17,384 nucleotides of DNA. Source: Deinococcus sp. GTDB lineage: Bacteria > Deinococcota > Deinococci > Deinococcales > Deinococcaceae. The notes under the pieces were generated by a model, which saw only the letters and a program-made list of their open reading frames with translations, had not been told where the DNA came from and did no database searches. The stretch covers positions 1 to 17,384 of the forward strand of contig NZ_JANYGJ010000064.1 in assembly GCF_025362455.1 (NCBI RefSeq), given 5' to 3'. Positions 6,849 to 12,919 of the stretch are shown here, in pieces; within the stretch, counting starts at the first letter, position 1, and the number at the start of each line of letters is the position of its first letter. The position numbers and the translations under genes are program-made.

Positions 6849-9050
6849 ATGACATCGCCACCGCCCAGCGCCCCGTCCTCTGCCTTCAAACGCTGGCTGC
6901 TCGAAGGCACCAGCACCGCCCCTGACCAGCAGGGCTTCTACGAGGATCCCAAAGCCGTCCAGACCAAGCATCACACCCATCCCTGGTGGAAGGTCATGTG
7001 CCTGACCGGCGTGGACTACTTCAGCTCGCTGGGCTATCAGCCGAGCATCGCAGCGCTGAGCGCGGGCATCCTCTCACCTGTTGCCACGCTGGTGCTGGTG
7101 CTGGTGACGTTGTTCGGAGCGCTGCCGATGTACCGCCGGGTCGCCCGCGAAAGTCCGCACGGTGACGGCTCGATCAGCATGCTCGAACGGCTGCTGAGCT
7201 TCTGGCCCAGCAAGTTTCTGGTGCTGGCGCTGATCGGCTTCGTGGCCACCGGATTCGTGATTACCATTACCCTATCGGCTGCCGACGCTGCCGAGCATCT
7301 GATCCAGAATCCATTTCTCAAACCCCTTCTGGGCCATGCTCAGGTGCCCGCGACGCTGGTGCTGATCGCGCTGCTGGGCGCCGTGTTCCTGAAGGGTTTC
7401 AACGAGGCCATCGGCATTGCGGTGGGCGTCGTGCTGGTCTACCTGGGCCTGAGCGCCGTGGTGGTCGGCAAGGCCTTGAGCCTGGTGGTGGGCAACCCGC
7501 AGCTTCTGCCCGACTGGCTGGGCAGCCTGGGCCAGCAGTTCACCTCGCCTCTGGCCATCATCGGCGGCGCACTGCTGGTCTTTCCCAAGCTGGCCCTGGG
7601 GCTGTCGGGCTTCGAGACGGGCGTGGTGGTCATGCCCCTGATCAAAGGCGACGCCGCAGACACCGAGGAACATCCGGCAGGGCGCATCCGCAACGGCAAA
7701 AAACTGCTGACCACCGCCGCACTGATTATGAGCGTGTTCCTGATTACCAGCAGCCTGGCCACTACCCTGGTGATTCCGGTCACCTCGTTCCTGCCGGAAA
7801 CGTCCGCTACCGGCGTGGTCTCCAACCGCGACCTGGCAGCGGGCCGGGCCACCGTCAATCTGCCGCTCGACGAACACGGCGGACTCAACCGAAGCGTGCT
7901 GGTGACCCTGCCCGCCGGGGCCAGCGGCAGCTTTACCCTGGCGACCCGCGTACTGCCCGCCGACGCCAACAGTGAGGCCGTGCCGCTCTCGGTCAGCGTC
8001 ACGCCCGGCCAGGAAAGCGCTACCGTTACCGTCACCAAGCCCAAGGGCGAAGCCAACGGACGCGCCCTGGCCCAGATCGCGCACACCAGGCTGGGCGAAG
8101 CCTTCGGCACCGTCTACGACATCAGCACCATCGCTATTCTGTGGTTCGCGGGCGCCTCGGCTATGGCGGGCCTGCTCAACATCGTGCCGCGCTACCTGCC
8201 GCGCTACGGCATGGCGCCGGACTGGACCCGCGCCAACCGGCCCCTGGTGCTGGTGTTCATCACCGTGTCGTTCGTGGTGACGCTGGCCTTCAAAGCCGAT
8301 GTCGTTGCCCAGTCCGGGGCCTACGCCACCGGCGTGCTGGCGCTGATGACCTCGGCGGCGGTGGCCGTGACGCTCTCGGCCATCCGGCACAAGGAGCGCG
8401 GGCTGAGCGTTTTGTTCGGGGTCATCAGCCTCATCTTCATCTATACCAGCGTCGTCACCGTCATCAACAATCCTGAGGGCCTGTTCATCGCGCTGCTGTT
8501 CATCGCGGCGGTGCTGGCGGTCAGCATCTACTCGCGGGTCCAGCGCTCCTTCGAGCTGCGCGTCAGCAACGTGGCGATGGACGAGTCGGCCCTGCGTCTG
8601 ATCGGCGATTTCCGGATTCGTCCGTTGCGGCTGGTGGCCCACCGACCCGGCCCGGCGGTGCAGGCCGAGTACCACAAACAGGAGCTGCGGGTTCGCCAGA
8701 TGGCCCACCTGCCCGACGAGGCGCCGTTCCTGTTTCTGGAAGTCGAGGTGGACGACGCCAGCGATTTCAGCGACGTGGTGGAGGTCAGCGGCGCCTACGT
8801 GGGGCCTTACGGGATTCTCAAGGCAAGGGGATCGAGCGTGCCCAACACCATCGCCGCGCTGATGCTGCACCTGCGCGGCAAGGGCGCCCCACCCCAGGTC
8901 TACATGCGCTGGAGCGAGGACAGCCCGCTGCACCTGGCCCTGCGTTTTCTGGTCGAGGGCGAGGGCGACGTGCCGCCGCTGACCCACGAGATCTTGCGCC
9001 GCGCCGAGCCCGACCGCGACCGCCGCCCGATCGTCCACGTCGGCGGGTAA
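6849..9050 (+). CDS. APC superfamily permease with large extracytoplasmic insertion
   Basis: A 733-aa membrane transporter of the amino acid-polyamine-cation type, substrate not identifiable. The conserved first segment GVDYFSSLGYQPSIA, the cytoplasmic SPHGDGSISMLERLL and the helix with GLSGFETGVVVMP point to this family. About 12 hydrophobic segments fall in residues 55-320 and 415-575. Between them, residues about 308-415 are a polar, Thr/Val-rich, beta-looking stretch (NRDLAAGRATVNLP, VLVTLPAGASGSF, SVSVTPGQESATVTV) that resembles an external domain. Residues about 580-733 form a soluble, probably cytoplasmic tail. The frame is open upstream to 6672, but that part overlaps the divergent dehydrogenase. 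The ATG at 6849 gives a sensible N-terminus and lies just after a -10-like box. A Kup-type potassium transporter is a less likely alternative. Confidence 0.75.
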   Translation: MTSPPPSAPSSAFKRWLLEGTSTAPDQQGFYEDPKAVQTKHHTHPWWKVMCLTGVDYFSSLGYQPSIAALSAGILSPVATLVLVLVTLFGALPMYRRVARESPHGDGSISMLERLLSFWPSKFLVLALIGFVATGFVITITLSAADAAEHLIQNPFLKPLLGHAQVPATLVLIALLGAVFLKGFNEAIGIAVGVVLVYLGLSAVVVGKALSLVVGNPQLLPDWLGSLGQQFTSPLAIIGGALLVFPKLALGLSGFETGVVVMPLIKGDAADTEEHPAGRIRNGKKLLTTAALIMSVFLITSSLATTLVIPVTSFLPETSATGVVSNRDLAAGRATVNLPLDEHGGLNRSVLVTLPAGASGSFTLATRVLPADANSEAVPLSVSVTPGQESATVTVTKPKGEANGRALAQIAHTRLGEAFGTVYDISTIAILWFAGASAMAGLLNIVPRYLPRYGMAPDWTRANRPLVLVFITVSFVVTLAFKADVVAQSGAYATGVLALMTSAAVAVTLSAIRHKERGLSVLFGVISLIFIYTSVVTVINNPEGLFIALLFIAAVLAVSIYSRVQRSFELRVSNVAMDESALRLIGDFRIRPLRLVAHRPGPAVQAEYHKQELRVRQMAHLPDEAPFLFLEVEVDDASDFSDVVEVSGAYVGPYGILKARGSSVPNTIAALMLHLRGKGAPPQVYMRWSEDSPLHLALRFLVEGEGDVPPLTHEILRRAEPDRDRRPIVHVGG

Positions 9051-9079
9051 TCGGCAGGTCAGCAAGGTTTTTATCCCGG

Positions 9080-9119
9080 CGGGCAGGCGCCCTGAGTCGG
9101 CGGCGCCTGCCCGGTTTTT
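9080..9119 (+). terminator. Rho-independent terminator of the permease gene, interrupted by an IS
   Basis: A perfect 12-bp GC-rich stem pairs 9080-9091 with 9102-9113 around a 10-nt loop, followed by TTTTT at 9115-9119. The last two Ts are also the first bases of TTGAT (9118-9122), the insertion site of the adjacent IS, so the hairpin and the first five Ts survive. Confidence 0.92.
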
Positions 9120-9137
9120 GATGAAGGAGGGGCGCAC

Positions 9138-9159
9138 ACTCATGACTGAAGTCACGAGT
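9138..9159 (+). other. IS left-end subterminal hairpin
   Basis: ACTCATGAC (9138-9146) pairs with GTCACGAGT (9151-9159) around a TGAA loop with one A-C mismatch. Imperfect subterminal hairpins like this are what Y1 transposases recognise on single-stranded DNA. The core GACTGAAGTC mirrors GACTTTAGTC in the right-end hairpin. Confidence 0.8.
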
Positions 9160-9168
9160 TAGCCCCTC

Positions 9169-9187
9169 GCCGCGCCGCAGGCGCGGC
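9169..9187 (+). other. Second left-end hairpin before tnpA
   Basis: A perfect 8-bp GC stem (GCCGCGCC at 9169-9176 with GGCGCGGC at 9180-9187) and a GCA loop. It lies between the transposase-recognition hairpin and the tnpA promoter. It could block read-through transcription from the permease gene or serve as DNA structure; function unproven. Confidence 0.5.
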
Positions 9188-9202
9188 CTGAAGCCAAAGC
9201 AC

Positions 9203-9232
9203 TTGTATCTTTCGGCTGACATATGTTATACT
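9203..9232 (+). promoter_or_regulatory. tnpA promoter with extended -10
   Basis: TTGTAT (9203-9208), an 18-bp spacer, and TATACT (9227-9232) preceded by TGT. The predicted transcription start at 9239-9240 coincides with the GTG-ATG start of tnpA, implying a leaderless mRNA. Confidence 0.65.
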
Positions 9233-9239
9233 TTCTTCA

Positions 9240-9638
9240 GTGATGAAAAAGGGTCGGGGATACGTCTATCAGCTTGAATACCATCTCATTTGGTGCGTGA
9301 AATACCGTCATCAGGTGTTGAAGGGAGAGATTGCAGATGGACTCAAAGACATCCTTAAAGACATCGCCGCCCAAAATGGGCTGGAGATTCTTGCACTGGA
9401 GGTCATGCCTGACCACGTTCACCTCTTGTTGAGCGCAACCCCGCAGCAGGCCATCCCCGATTTTGTGAAGGCGCTGAAAGGTGCATCTGCTCGCCGGATG
9501 TTTTCGGCCTACCCGCAGTTGAAGCAGAAACTTTGGGGTGGCAACCTCTGGAACCCGACGTATTGCGTCTTGACCGTTTCGGAAAATACCCGTGCTCAGA
9601 TTCAGAATTACATTGAGAGCCAGCATGATAAGGAATAA
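9240..9638 (+). CDS. tnpA: IS200/IS605 Y1 transposase TnpA
   Basis: Single-strand DNA transposase that cuts and joins the IS ends through a 5'-phosphotyrosine. The HUH motif is in VMPDHVHLLLS (H59, H61) and the nucleophile is Tyr124 in IQNYIESQ, followed by a conserved Gln. Length and sequence fit the family and strongly recall ISDra2 TnpA. The start is ambiguous. GTG at 9240 and ATG at 9243 are adjacent, with a -10 box ending 7 nt before 9240. The frame continues upstream as TYVIL back to a CTG at 9216, and I recall ISDra2 TnpA as a 140-aa form that includes such an extension. The 3' end overlaps tnpB by 14 bp. Confidence 0.93.
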   Translation: MMKKGRGYVYQLEYHLIWCVKYRHQVLKGEIADGLKDILKDIAAQNGLEILALEVMPDHVHLLLSATPQQAIPDFVKALKGASARRMFSAYPQLKQKLWGGNLWNPTYCVLTVSENTRAQIQNYIESQHDKE

Positions 9639-10851
9639 GGCTTTCGTTGTCAGGCTGTACCCGAATGCGAGTCAAGCCGAGAAAATCAACCGCACTTTGG
9701 GTTGTGCTCGGTTTGTCTACAATCACTTCCTCGCTCGGCGGATTTCCACCTACAAAGAGACTGGGGGAGGGTTGACCTACGGTCAAACCAGCAGCGAACT
9801 CACGCTGCTCAAAAAATCCGAAGAAACAAACTGGTTGAGCGAAGTGGATAAATTTGCCCTCCAGAATGCTTTGAAGAATTTGGGTACGGCATATAAGAAT
9901 TTCTTCCGTGCCGTTAAGAAATCGGGGAGGAAATTTGGTTTCCCCCGCTTCAGGAAGAAGCAAACCAGTGAGTCTTACCGCACACAGTTCACTAACAATA
10001 ACATCGAATTGGGAAAAAATTGCATTAAGCTTCCCAAACTGAGTTGGGTGAAAACCAGAGGACAACAAGACATACAAGGTAAAATCTTGAATGTTACCGT
10101 CCGTCGTAACCACAAAGGATATTACGAAGCATCGGTTCTTTGCGAAGTTAAAATTCCGTATCTTCCAGCAGCTCCAAAGTTTGCCACCAGAGTAGACGTT
10201 GGAATTAAAGAATTCGCCATTATAACCGATGGCAGAGAGTTTGAACATGAAGCGAATCCGAAATACTACCGTGCCTCCCTGAAGAGACTTCGCAAGGCTC
10301 AAAAAACTCTGTCCAGACGCAAAAAGGGCAGCGCTCGTCACGGGAAAGCGAAAACCAAGCTGGCTCGTGTCCACAAGCGCATTGCTAACAAACGTCAGGA
10401 TTTCATCCATAAACTCACCACCTCTCTTGTTCGCCAGTACGAAATCATCTGTACTGAACACCTGAAACCCAGCAACATGGTCAAGAATTACAGACTCGCA
10501 CTCAGCATCAGTGACGCGGGGTGGGGTGAGTTCATCCGCCAACTGGAGTACAAGGCGACGTGGTACGGGCGGCTGGTCTCCAAAATCAGCCCGTATTTCC
10601 CATCGAGCCAGTTGTGCCATGACTGCGGATTCAAGAATCCCGCCGTGAAGAATCTTGCCGTCCGAGAGTGGACTTGCCCGAACTGCGGGGAAACCCATGA
10701 CCGAGACGAGAACGCCGCACTGAACATTCGGCGTGAAGGATTGGTGGCCGCAGGAATTTCGGACACCCAAAACGCTCATGGAGACGGCGTAAAACCTGCT
10801 TGTTTGGGTAGCGGTCTGCGAAGTGAGAATCACGCGACTTTAGTCGTGTGA
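9625..10851 (+). CDS. tnpB: RNA-guided nuclease TnpB, ISDra2-like
   Basis: TnpB uses a guide RNA from the element's right end to cut DNA next to the TAM and so helps the IS persist after excision; it is the ancestor-type protein of Cas12. From the ATG at 9625 the protein is 408 aa, the length I remember for ISDra2 TnpB. The split RuvC active site is intact: D191 in VDVGIK, E278 in TEHLKPSNM and D361 in HDRDENAALN, the same numbers as in ISDra2. The zinc finger CHDCG...CPNCG is complete. An alternative ATG at 9592 would add 11 residues inside tnpA; MIRNKAFVVRLYPN is the family N-terminus, so 9625 is preferred. The stop codon lies within the right-end hairpin. Confidence 0.96.
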   Translation: MIRNKAFVVRLYPNASQAEKINRTLGCARFVYNHFLARRISTYKETGGGLTYGQTSSELTLLKKSEETNWLSEVDKFALQNALKNLGTAYKNFFRAVKKSGRKFGFPRFRKKQTSESYRTQFTNNNIELGKNCIKLPKLSWVKTRGQQDIQGKILNVTVRRNHKGYYEASVLCEVKIPYLPAAPKFATRVDVGIKEFAIITDGREFEHEANPKYYRASLKRLRKAQKTLSRRKKGSARHGKAKTKLARVHKRIANKRQDFIHKLTTSLVRQYEIICTEHLKPSNMVKNYRLALSISDAGWGEFIRQLEYKATWYGRLVSKISPYFPSSQLCHDCGFKNPAVKNLAVREWTCPNCGETHDRDENAALNIRREGLVAAGISDTQNAHGDGVKPACLGSGLRSENHATLVV

Positions 10852-10874
10852 GGTTCAATTCCCTGTCCTGACCT
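10628..10874 (+). ncRNA. Probable TnpB guide RNA (omegaRNA/reRNA), approximate ends
   Basis: In ISDra2 the guide RNA covers the tnpB 3' end and the IS right end and carries about 16 nt of flanking DNA as guide; about 247 nt is the size I remember, used here to set the 5' end. The 3' scaffold with hairpin and GAGGTTCAA is visible. The guide would be TTCCCTGTCCTGACCT at 10859-10874. The exact 5' end cannot be seen. Confidence 0.7.
10831..10850 (+). other. IS right-end hairpin
   Basis: CACGCGAC (10831-10838) pairs with GTCGTGTG (10843-10850) around TTTA, with one G-T wobble. It serves both as the transposase recognition hairpin and as the last stem of the TnpB guide RNA, and it contains the tnpB stop region. 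Confidence 0.85.
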
Positions 10875-10887
10875 GGCCCAGACGTTC

Positions 10888-10893
10888 TAGACT
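10888..10893 (+). promoter_or_regulatory. Candidate -10 box for the leader ORF and thioesterase
   Basis: TAGACT, the same hexamer as before guaD and the FAD oxidoreductase gene. The expected -35 position (10865-10870) is weak and only 7 bp from the IS end, so insertion may have altered this promoter. A GGAGG at 10907-10911 follows for the leader ORF at 10918. Confidence 0.5.
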
Positions 10894-10917
10894 CGCTCCA
10901 AATCCCCGGAGGTTGCT

Positions 10918-10974
10918 ATGAATCTGTCCACCTGTCATTTGCACGCTGCACGGTCGTTTCCGGTGTCCGCATGA
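10918..10974 (+). CDS. Putative 18-aa leader ORF upstream of the thioesterase
   Basis: Reads MNLSTCHLHAARSFPVSA. It has a good ribosome binding site (GGAGG at 10907-10911, 6 nt before the ATG), while the thioesterase itself has none. Its TGA overlaps the thioesterase ATG (ATGA at 10971-10974), so ribosomes finishing it could restart there. Likely a coupling or regulatory leader peptide; it has no recognisable domain. A sequencing frameshift is unlikely to explain it because the thioesterase has a full-length N-terminus without it. Confidence 0.45.
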   Translation: MNLSTCHLHAARSFPVSA

Positions 10975-11387
10975 CCGGCCCGTTGCCCGGCCTGAATCCG
11001 CAGGGCACGCTGATGGAGCATCTGGGCATCCGGTTGCTGGAGGCCAGCGCGTTGAGGGTGGTGGCGCAGATGACGGTGGACCGCAGGGTGCATCAGCCCT
11101 TCGGCATCCTGCACGGCGGCGCCAGCGTGGCCCTGGCCGAAACCGTCGCCAGCTACGGCGGCTACCTCAGCGTCCGTGAGCGCGGCATGGTGGCGGTGGG
11201 CCTGGAAATCAACGCCAACCACCTGCGCCCGGTCACGTCGGGCACGGTCACGGCCACCGGCACGCCCATCTTTCAGGGCCGCACCACCGAGGTCTGGAAC
11301 ATCGAGATCACCGACGAGCGCGGCAAGGCGGTCTGTATCTCGCGCTGCACGCTGGCGATCACTCCGGCGCCATCAGAGAGCACGTAG
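10971..11387 (+). CDS. Hotdog-fold PaaI/YdiI-type acyl-CoA thioesterase
   Basis: A 138-aa protein matching the 4HBT hotdog thioesterase family, which hydrolyses acyl-CoA thioesters in the cytoplasm. The HGGASVALAETVAS motif, with a catalytic-type Glu after the HGG helix start, and GLEINANHLRPV are typical of the PaaI/YdiI group. YdiI-type members include MenI, the 1,4-dihydroxy-2-naphthoyl-CoA hydrolase of menaquinone synthesis. Deinococcus uses menaquinone, so that role is possible, but no men gene is nearby and the substrate is not settled. There is no ribosome binding site close to its ATG; translation probably depends on the overlapping 18-aa leader ORF. The ISDra2-like element ends 112 bp upstream, so tnpB transcripts may run into this gene. 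Confidence 0.88.
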   Translation: MTGPLPGLNPQGTLMEHLGIRLLEASALRVVAQMTVDRRVHQPFGILHGGASVALAETVASYGGYLSVRERGMVAVGLEINANHLRPVTSGTVTATGTPIFQGRTTEVWNIEITDERGKAVCISRCTLAITPAPSEST

Positions 11388-11476
11388 AGCAGTACTCCGA
11401 ATTACGCCACGGGGAAAACAGCCTCCCCGCGCCTCCATTCTGCGTCCTGCTCAGTTAAAACTACTCGCTCCGCTCG

Positions 11477-11501
11477 GTCATAAAAAGGGTCTTTTTATGA
11501 C
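11477..11501. terminator. AT-rich perfect palindrome, possible bidirectional terminator
   Basis: GTCATAAAAAG (11477-11487) and CTTTTTATGAC (11491-11501) form an 11-bp stem with a GGT loop, between the convergent thioesterase and galM genes. The T-run lies within the stem rather than after it, so it is not a classical terminator and could instead be a protein-binding site. The rest of the 149-bp gap shows nothing else clear. Confidence 0.4.
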
Positions 11502-11536
11502 ATCTGCTCTAAGTTCAAGACCGCTCCGGAACGCTC

Positions 11537-12727
11537 CTACTCCATCAGCGAAAAGTGGTACTCCGTCGTCCAGGTGTAGACCTCGCCGGGCCGCAGCACG
11601 GTGGAGGGAAAATTCGGTTGATGCGGCGCGTCGGGAAAGCGCTGGGGCTCCAGGCACACCGAGCTGCGCGGGCCGTAGCGCTGAGCGTTCCAGCCCGCGA
11701 AAGTGCCGTCCGAGAAGTTACCGGAATACACCTGGAGGCCCGGCTGATCGGTCAGCACCTTCAGTTGCCTGCCGCTGACGGGCTCGAACAGCGTGGCGGC
11801 CAGGTTCAGATCACCACCGTTCAGATCACTACCGTTCAGATCACCGCCTGCCCGGTCAGGCCGGGGCGACCCGTCCAGCACGAAGTTGTGATCGTAGCCA
11901 CCGGCAAAACTGAGCTGCTGATCGGCGTCCCCGATCCGCTCGCCGATGCTGCGCGGGGTGCGGAAGTCGAACGGGGTTCCGGCCACGTCGGCCAGCTCGC
12001 CCGTGGGAATCAGCGCGGCGTTCACGGGTGTGTAGCGCGAGGCGCCCAGCGTCAACTGATGGCCGAGCACGCTGGGCGCCTGAGTGCCGTCAGCGATCTG
12101 GGCCGCTTCACCGAGCCCGCACAGGTTCCAGAACGGGTGGTGCGTCAGGTTCACCAGCGTCTCGGCGTCGGTCTGGGCGCTCAGGTCCAGCCGCAGCACC
12201 GGGCCGCTGAGGCTGTAGCGGGCCTGCACCTCCAGCTTGCCGGGGTAGCCCTCCTCACCGGCAGGGCTGGTGTAGCTCAGGGCGAGTCCACCCTCGGAAT
12301 ACCCGGCCTGCCAGCTCACACCGTGCAGCCCGCCCGGCCCGCCGTGCAGGGCGTTGGGGCCGTCATTGGTCGCCAGTTGGTACGCCTGGGCGCCCAGCTC
12401 GAAGCGGCCCCCGGCGATCCGGTTGCCCACCCGCCCGATGACAGCGCTGTAGTAGATGGCCTGGGGGTGTCGCCAGTACGGCTCCGGCTGCTCGTGGCCC
12501 AGCACCAGATCGCCCCAGGTGCCGCGCCGGTCGGGGGTTCGTACCCGGATGAGCCGCCCGCCCAGATTGCTGATCTGCACCCGCACCTCTGGGCTCGACA
12601 GGCCGTAAAGCCGCCACACCTCGCCGCCCGGCCCCCGGCCCCACAGCGGGGGCTGCTGTGGGTCTGGCTGCTCGGAGGCCGCCTGCTGGGTCAATGCATC
12701 GGTGCTGTTCCCGTCAGTCCTGTTCAC
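11537..12727 (-). CDS. galM: Galactose mutarotase (aldose 1-epimerase)
   Basis: Interconverts alpha and beta anomers of galactose and other aldoses, feeding the Leloir pathway. The family motifs are in order: GRVGNRIAGGRF, NGPNALHGG with the substrate-contacting His, VNLTHHPFWNL with the catalytic His pair, GYDHNFVLD, and TDQPGLQVYSGN followed by CLEPQRFPDAPHQPNFP, whose Glu is the catalytic base. At 396 aa it is somewhat longer than typical (about 340-350). The surplus is a 30-40 residue polar N-terminal extension and a GSDLNGGDLN repeat encoded by three 15-bp tandem repeats. The start is a GTG; CACAAT ends 7 nt before it, a weak leaderless -10. No other sugar genes are adjacent, so it stands alone here. 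Confidence 0.95.
   Translation of the reverse strand: MNRTDGNSTDALTQQAASEQPDPQQPPLWGRGPGGEVWRLYGLSSPEVRVQISNLGGRLIRVRTPDRRGTWGDLVLGHEQPEPYWRHPQAIYYSAVIGRVGNRIAGGRFELGAQAYQLATNDGPNALHGGPGGLHGVSWQAGYSEGGLALSYTSPAGEEGYPGKLEVQARYSLSGPVLRLDLSAQTDAETLVNLTHHPFWNLCGLGEAAQIADGTQAPSVLGHQLTLGASRYTPVNAALIPTGELADVAGTPFDFRTPRSIGERIGDADQQLSFAGGYDHNFVLDGSPRPDRAGGDLNGSDLNGGDLNLAATLFEPVSGRQLKVLTDQPGLQVYSGNFSDGTFAGWNAQRYGPRSSVCLEPQRFPDAPHQPNFPSTVLRPGEVYTWTTEYHFSLME
11804..11848 (-). repeat. 3 x 15-bp in-frame tandem repeat in galM
   Basis: Plus-strand units GTTCAGATCACCACC, GTTCAGATCACTACC and GTTCAGATCACCGCC at 11804-11818, 11819-11833 and 11834-11848. They encode GGDLN, GSDLN, GGDLN in a loop between the GYDHNFVLD motif and the next strand, where an insertion would be tolerated. 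Confidence 0.92.
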
Positions 12728-12803
12728 ACCGGCTATTGTGTCATTCCGGAGCAGAATGTTTTGAACGGGCTAACCTGAGAGGACCATCAACTGAAAAGTC
12801 CTG

Positions 12804-12886
12804 ATAGACCGGGCCAGGCAGACCGGGTTTGGCAGACCGGGTTTCGGCAGACTTCGCCAGTCATACAGACTTCGCCATTCGTACAG
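12804..12886 (+). repeat. Compound short tandem repeats between galM and the photolyase genes
   Basis: Two exact copies of GGCAGACCGGGTTT (12817-12830, 12831-12844), preceded by a partial AGACCGGG copy. Two imperfect 18-bp copies beginning CAGACTTCGCCA follow (12848-12865, 12866-12883), then a CAG stub. They fill much of the 192-bp intergenic region, in which I see no gene and no convincing promoter. Confidence 0.85.
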
Positions 12887-12919
12887 TGCCGGTGGCCCAG
12901 GCACGCCAGACTGAGCAGC

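Larger units (their letters stand above)
9123..10858 (+). mobile_element. Complete IS200/IS605 family element, ISDra2-like
   Basis: A 1736-bp element with both genes intact. The left boundary is set by TTGAT at 9118-9122, the target/TAM sequence known for ISDra2, with the element starting right after it. The right boundary is the GAGGTTCAA end at 10850-10858, directly after the right-end hairpin. There are no terminal inverted repeats and no target duplication, as expected of single-strand transposition by a Y1 transposase. Base composition is clearly lower in GC than the flanks. Both proteins recall ISDra2 of D. radiodurans closely. No internal stop or frameshift is present, so it may be active. 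Confidence 0.93.

Noticed and set aside
7272..9155. 627-codon minus-strand ORF opposite the permease
   Set aside because: Its translation is low-complexity, rich in Gln, His, Gly and Arg, typical of antisense to a GC-rich gene; the plus strand encodes a clear transporter.
9403..10833. 476-codon minus-strand ORF across the IS
   Set aside because: Antisense of tnpA and tnpB, both intact and conserved on the plus strand; no domain seen.
11555..12778. 407-codon plus-strand ORF opposite galM
   Set aside because: galM motifs are unambiguous on the minus strand; the plus-strand translation has no recognisable fold pattern.
12804..12886. CRISPR-like short repeats
   Set aside because: Repeats are directly adjacent, differ in length (14 and 18 bp) and have no spacers; simple tandem duplications.
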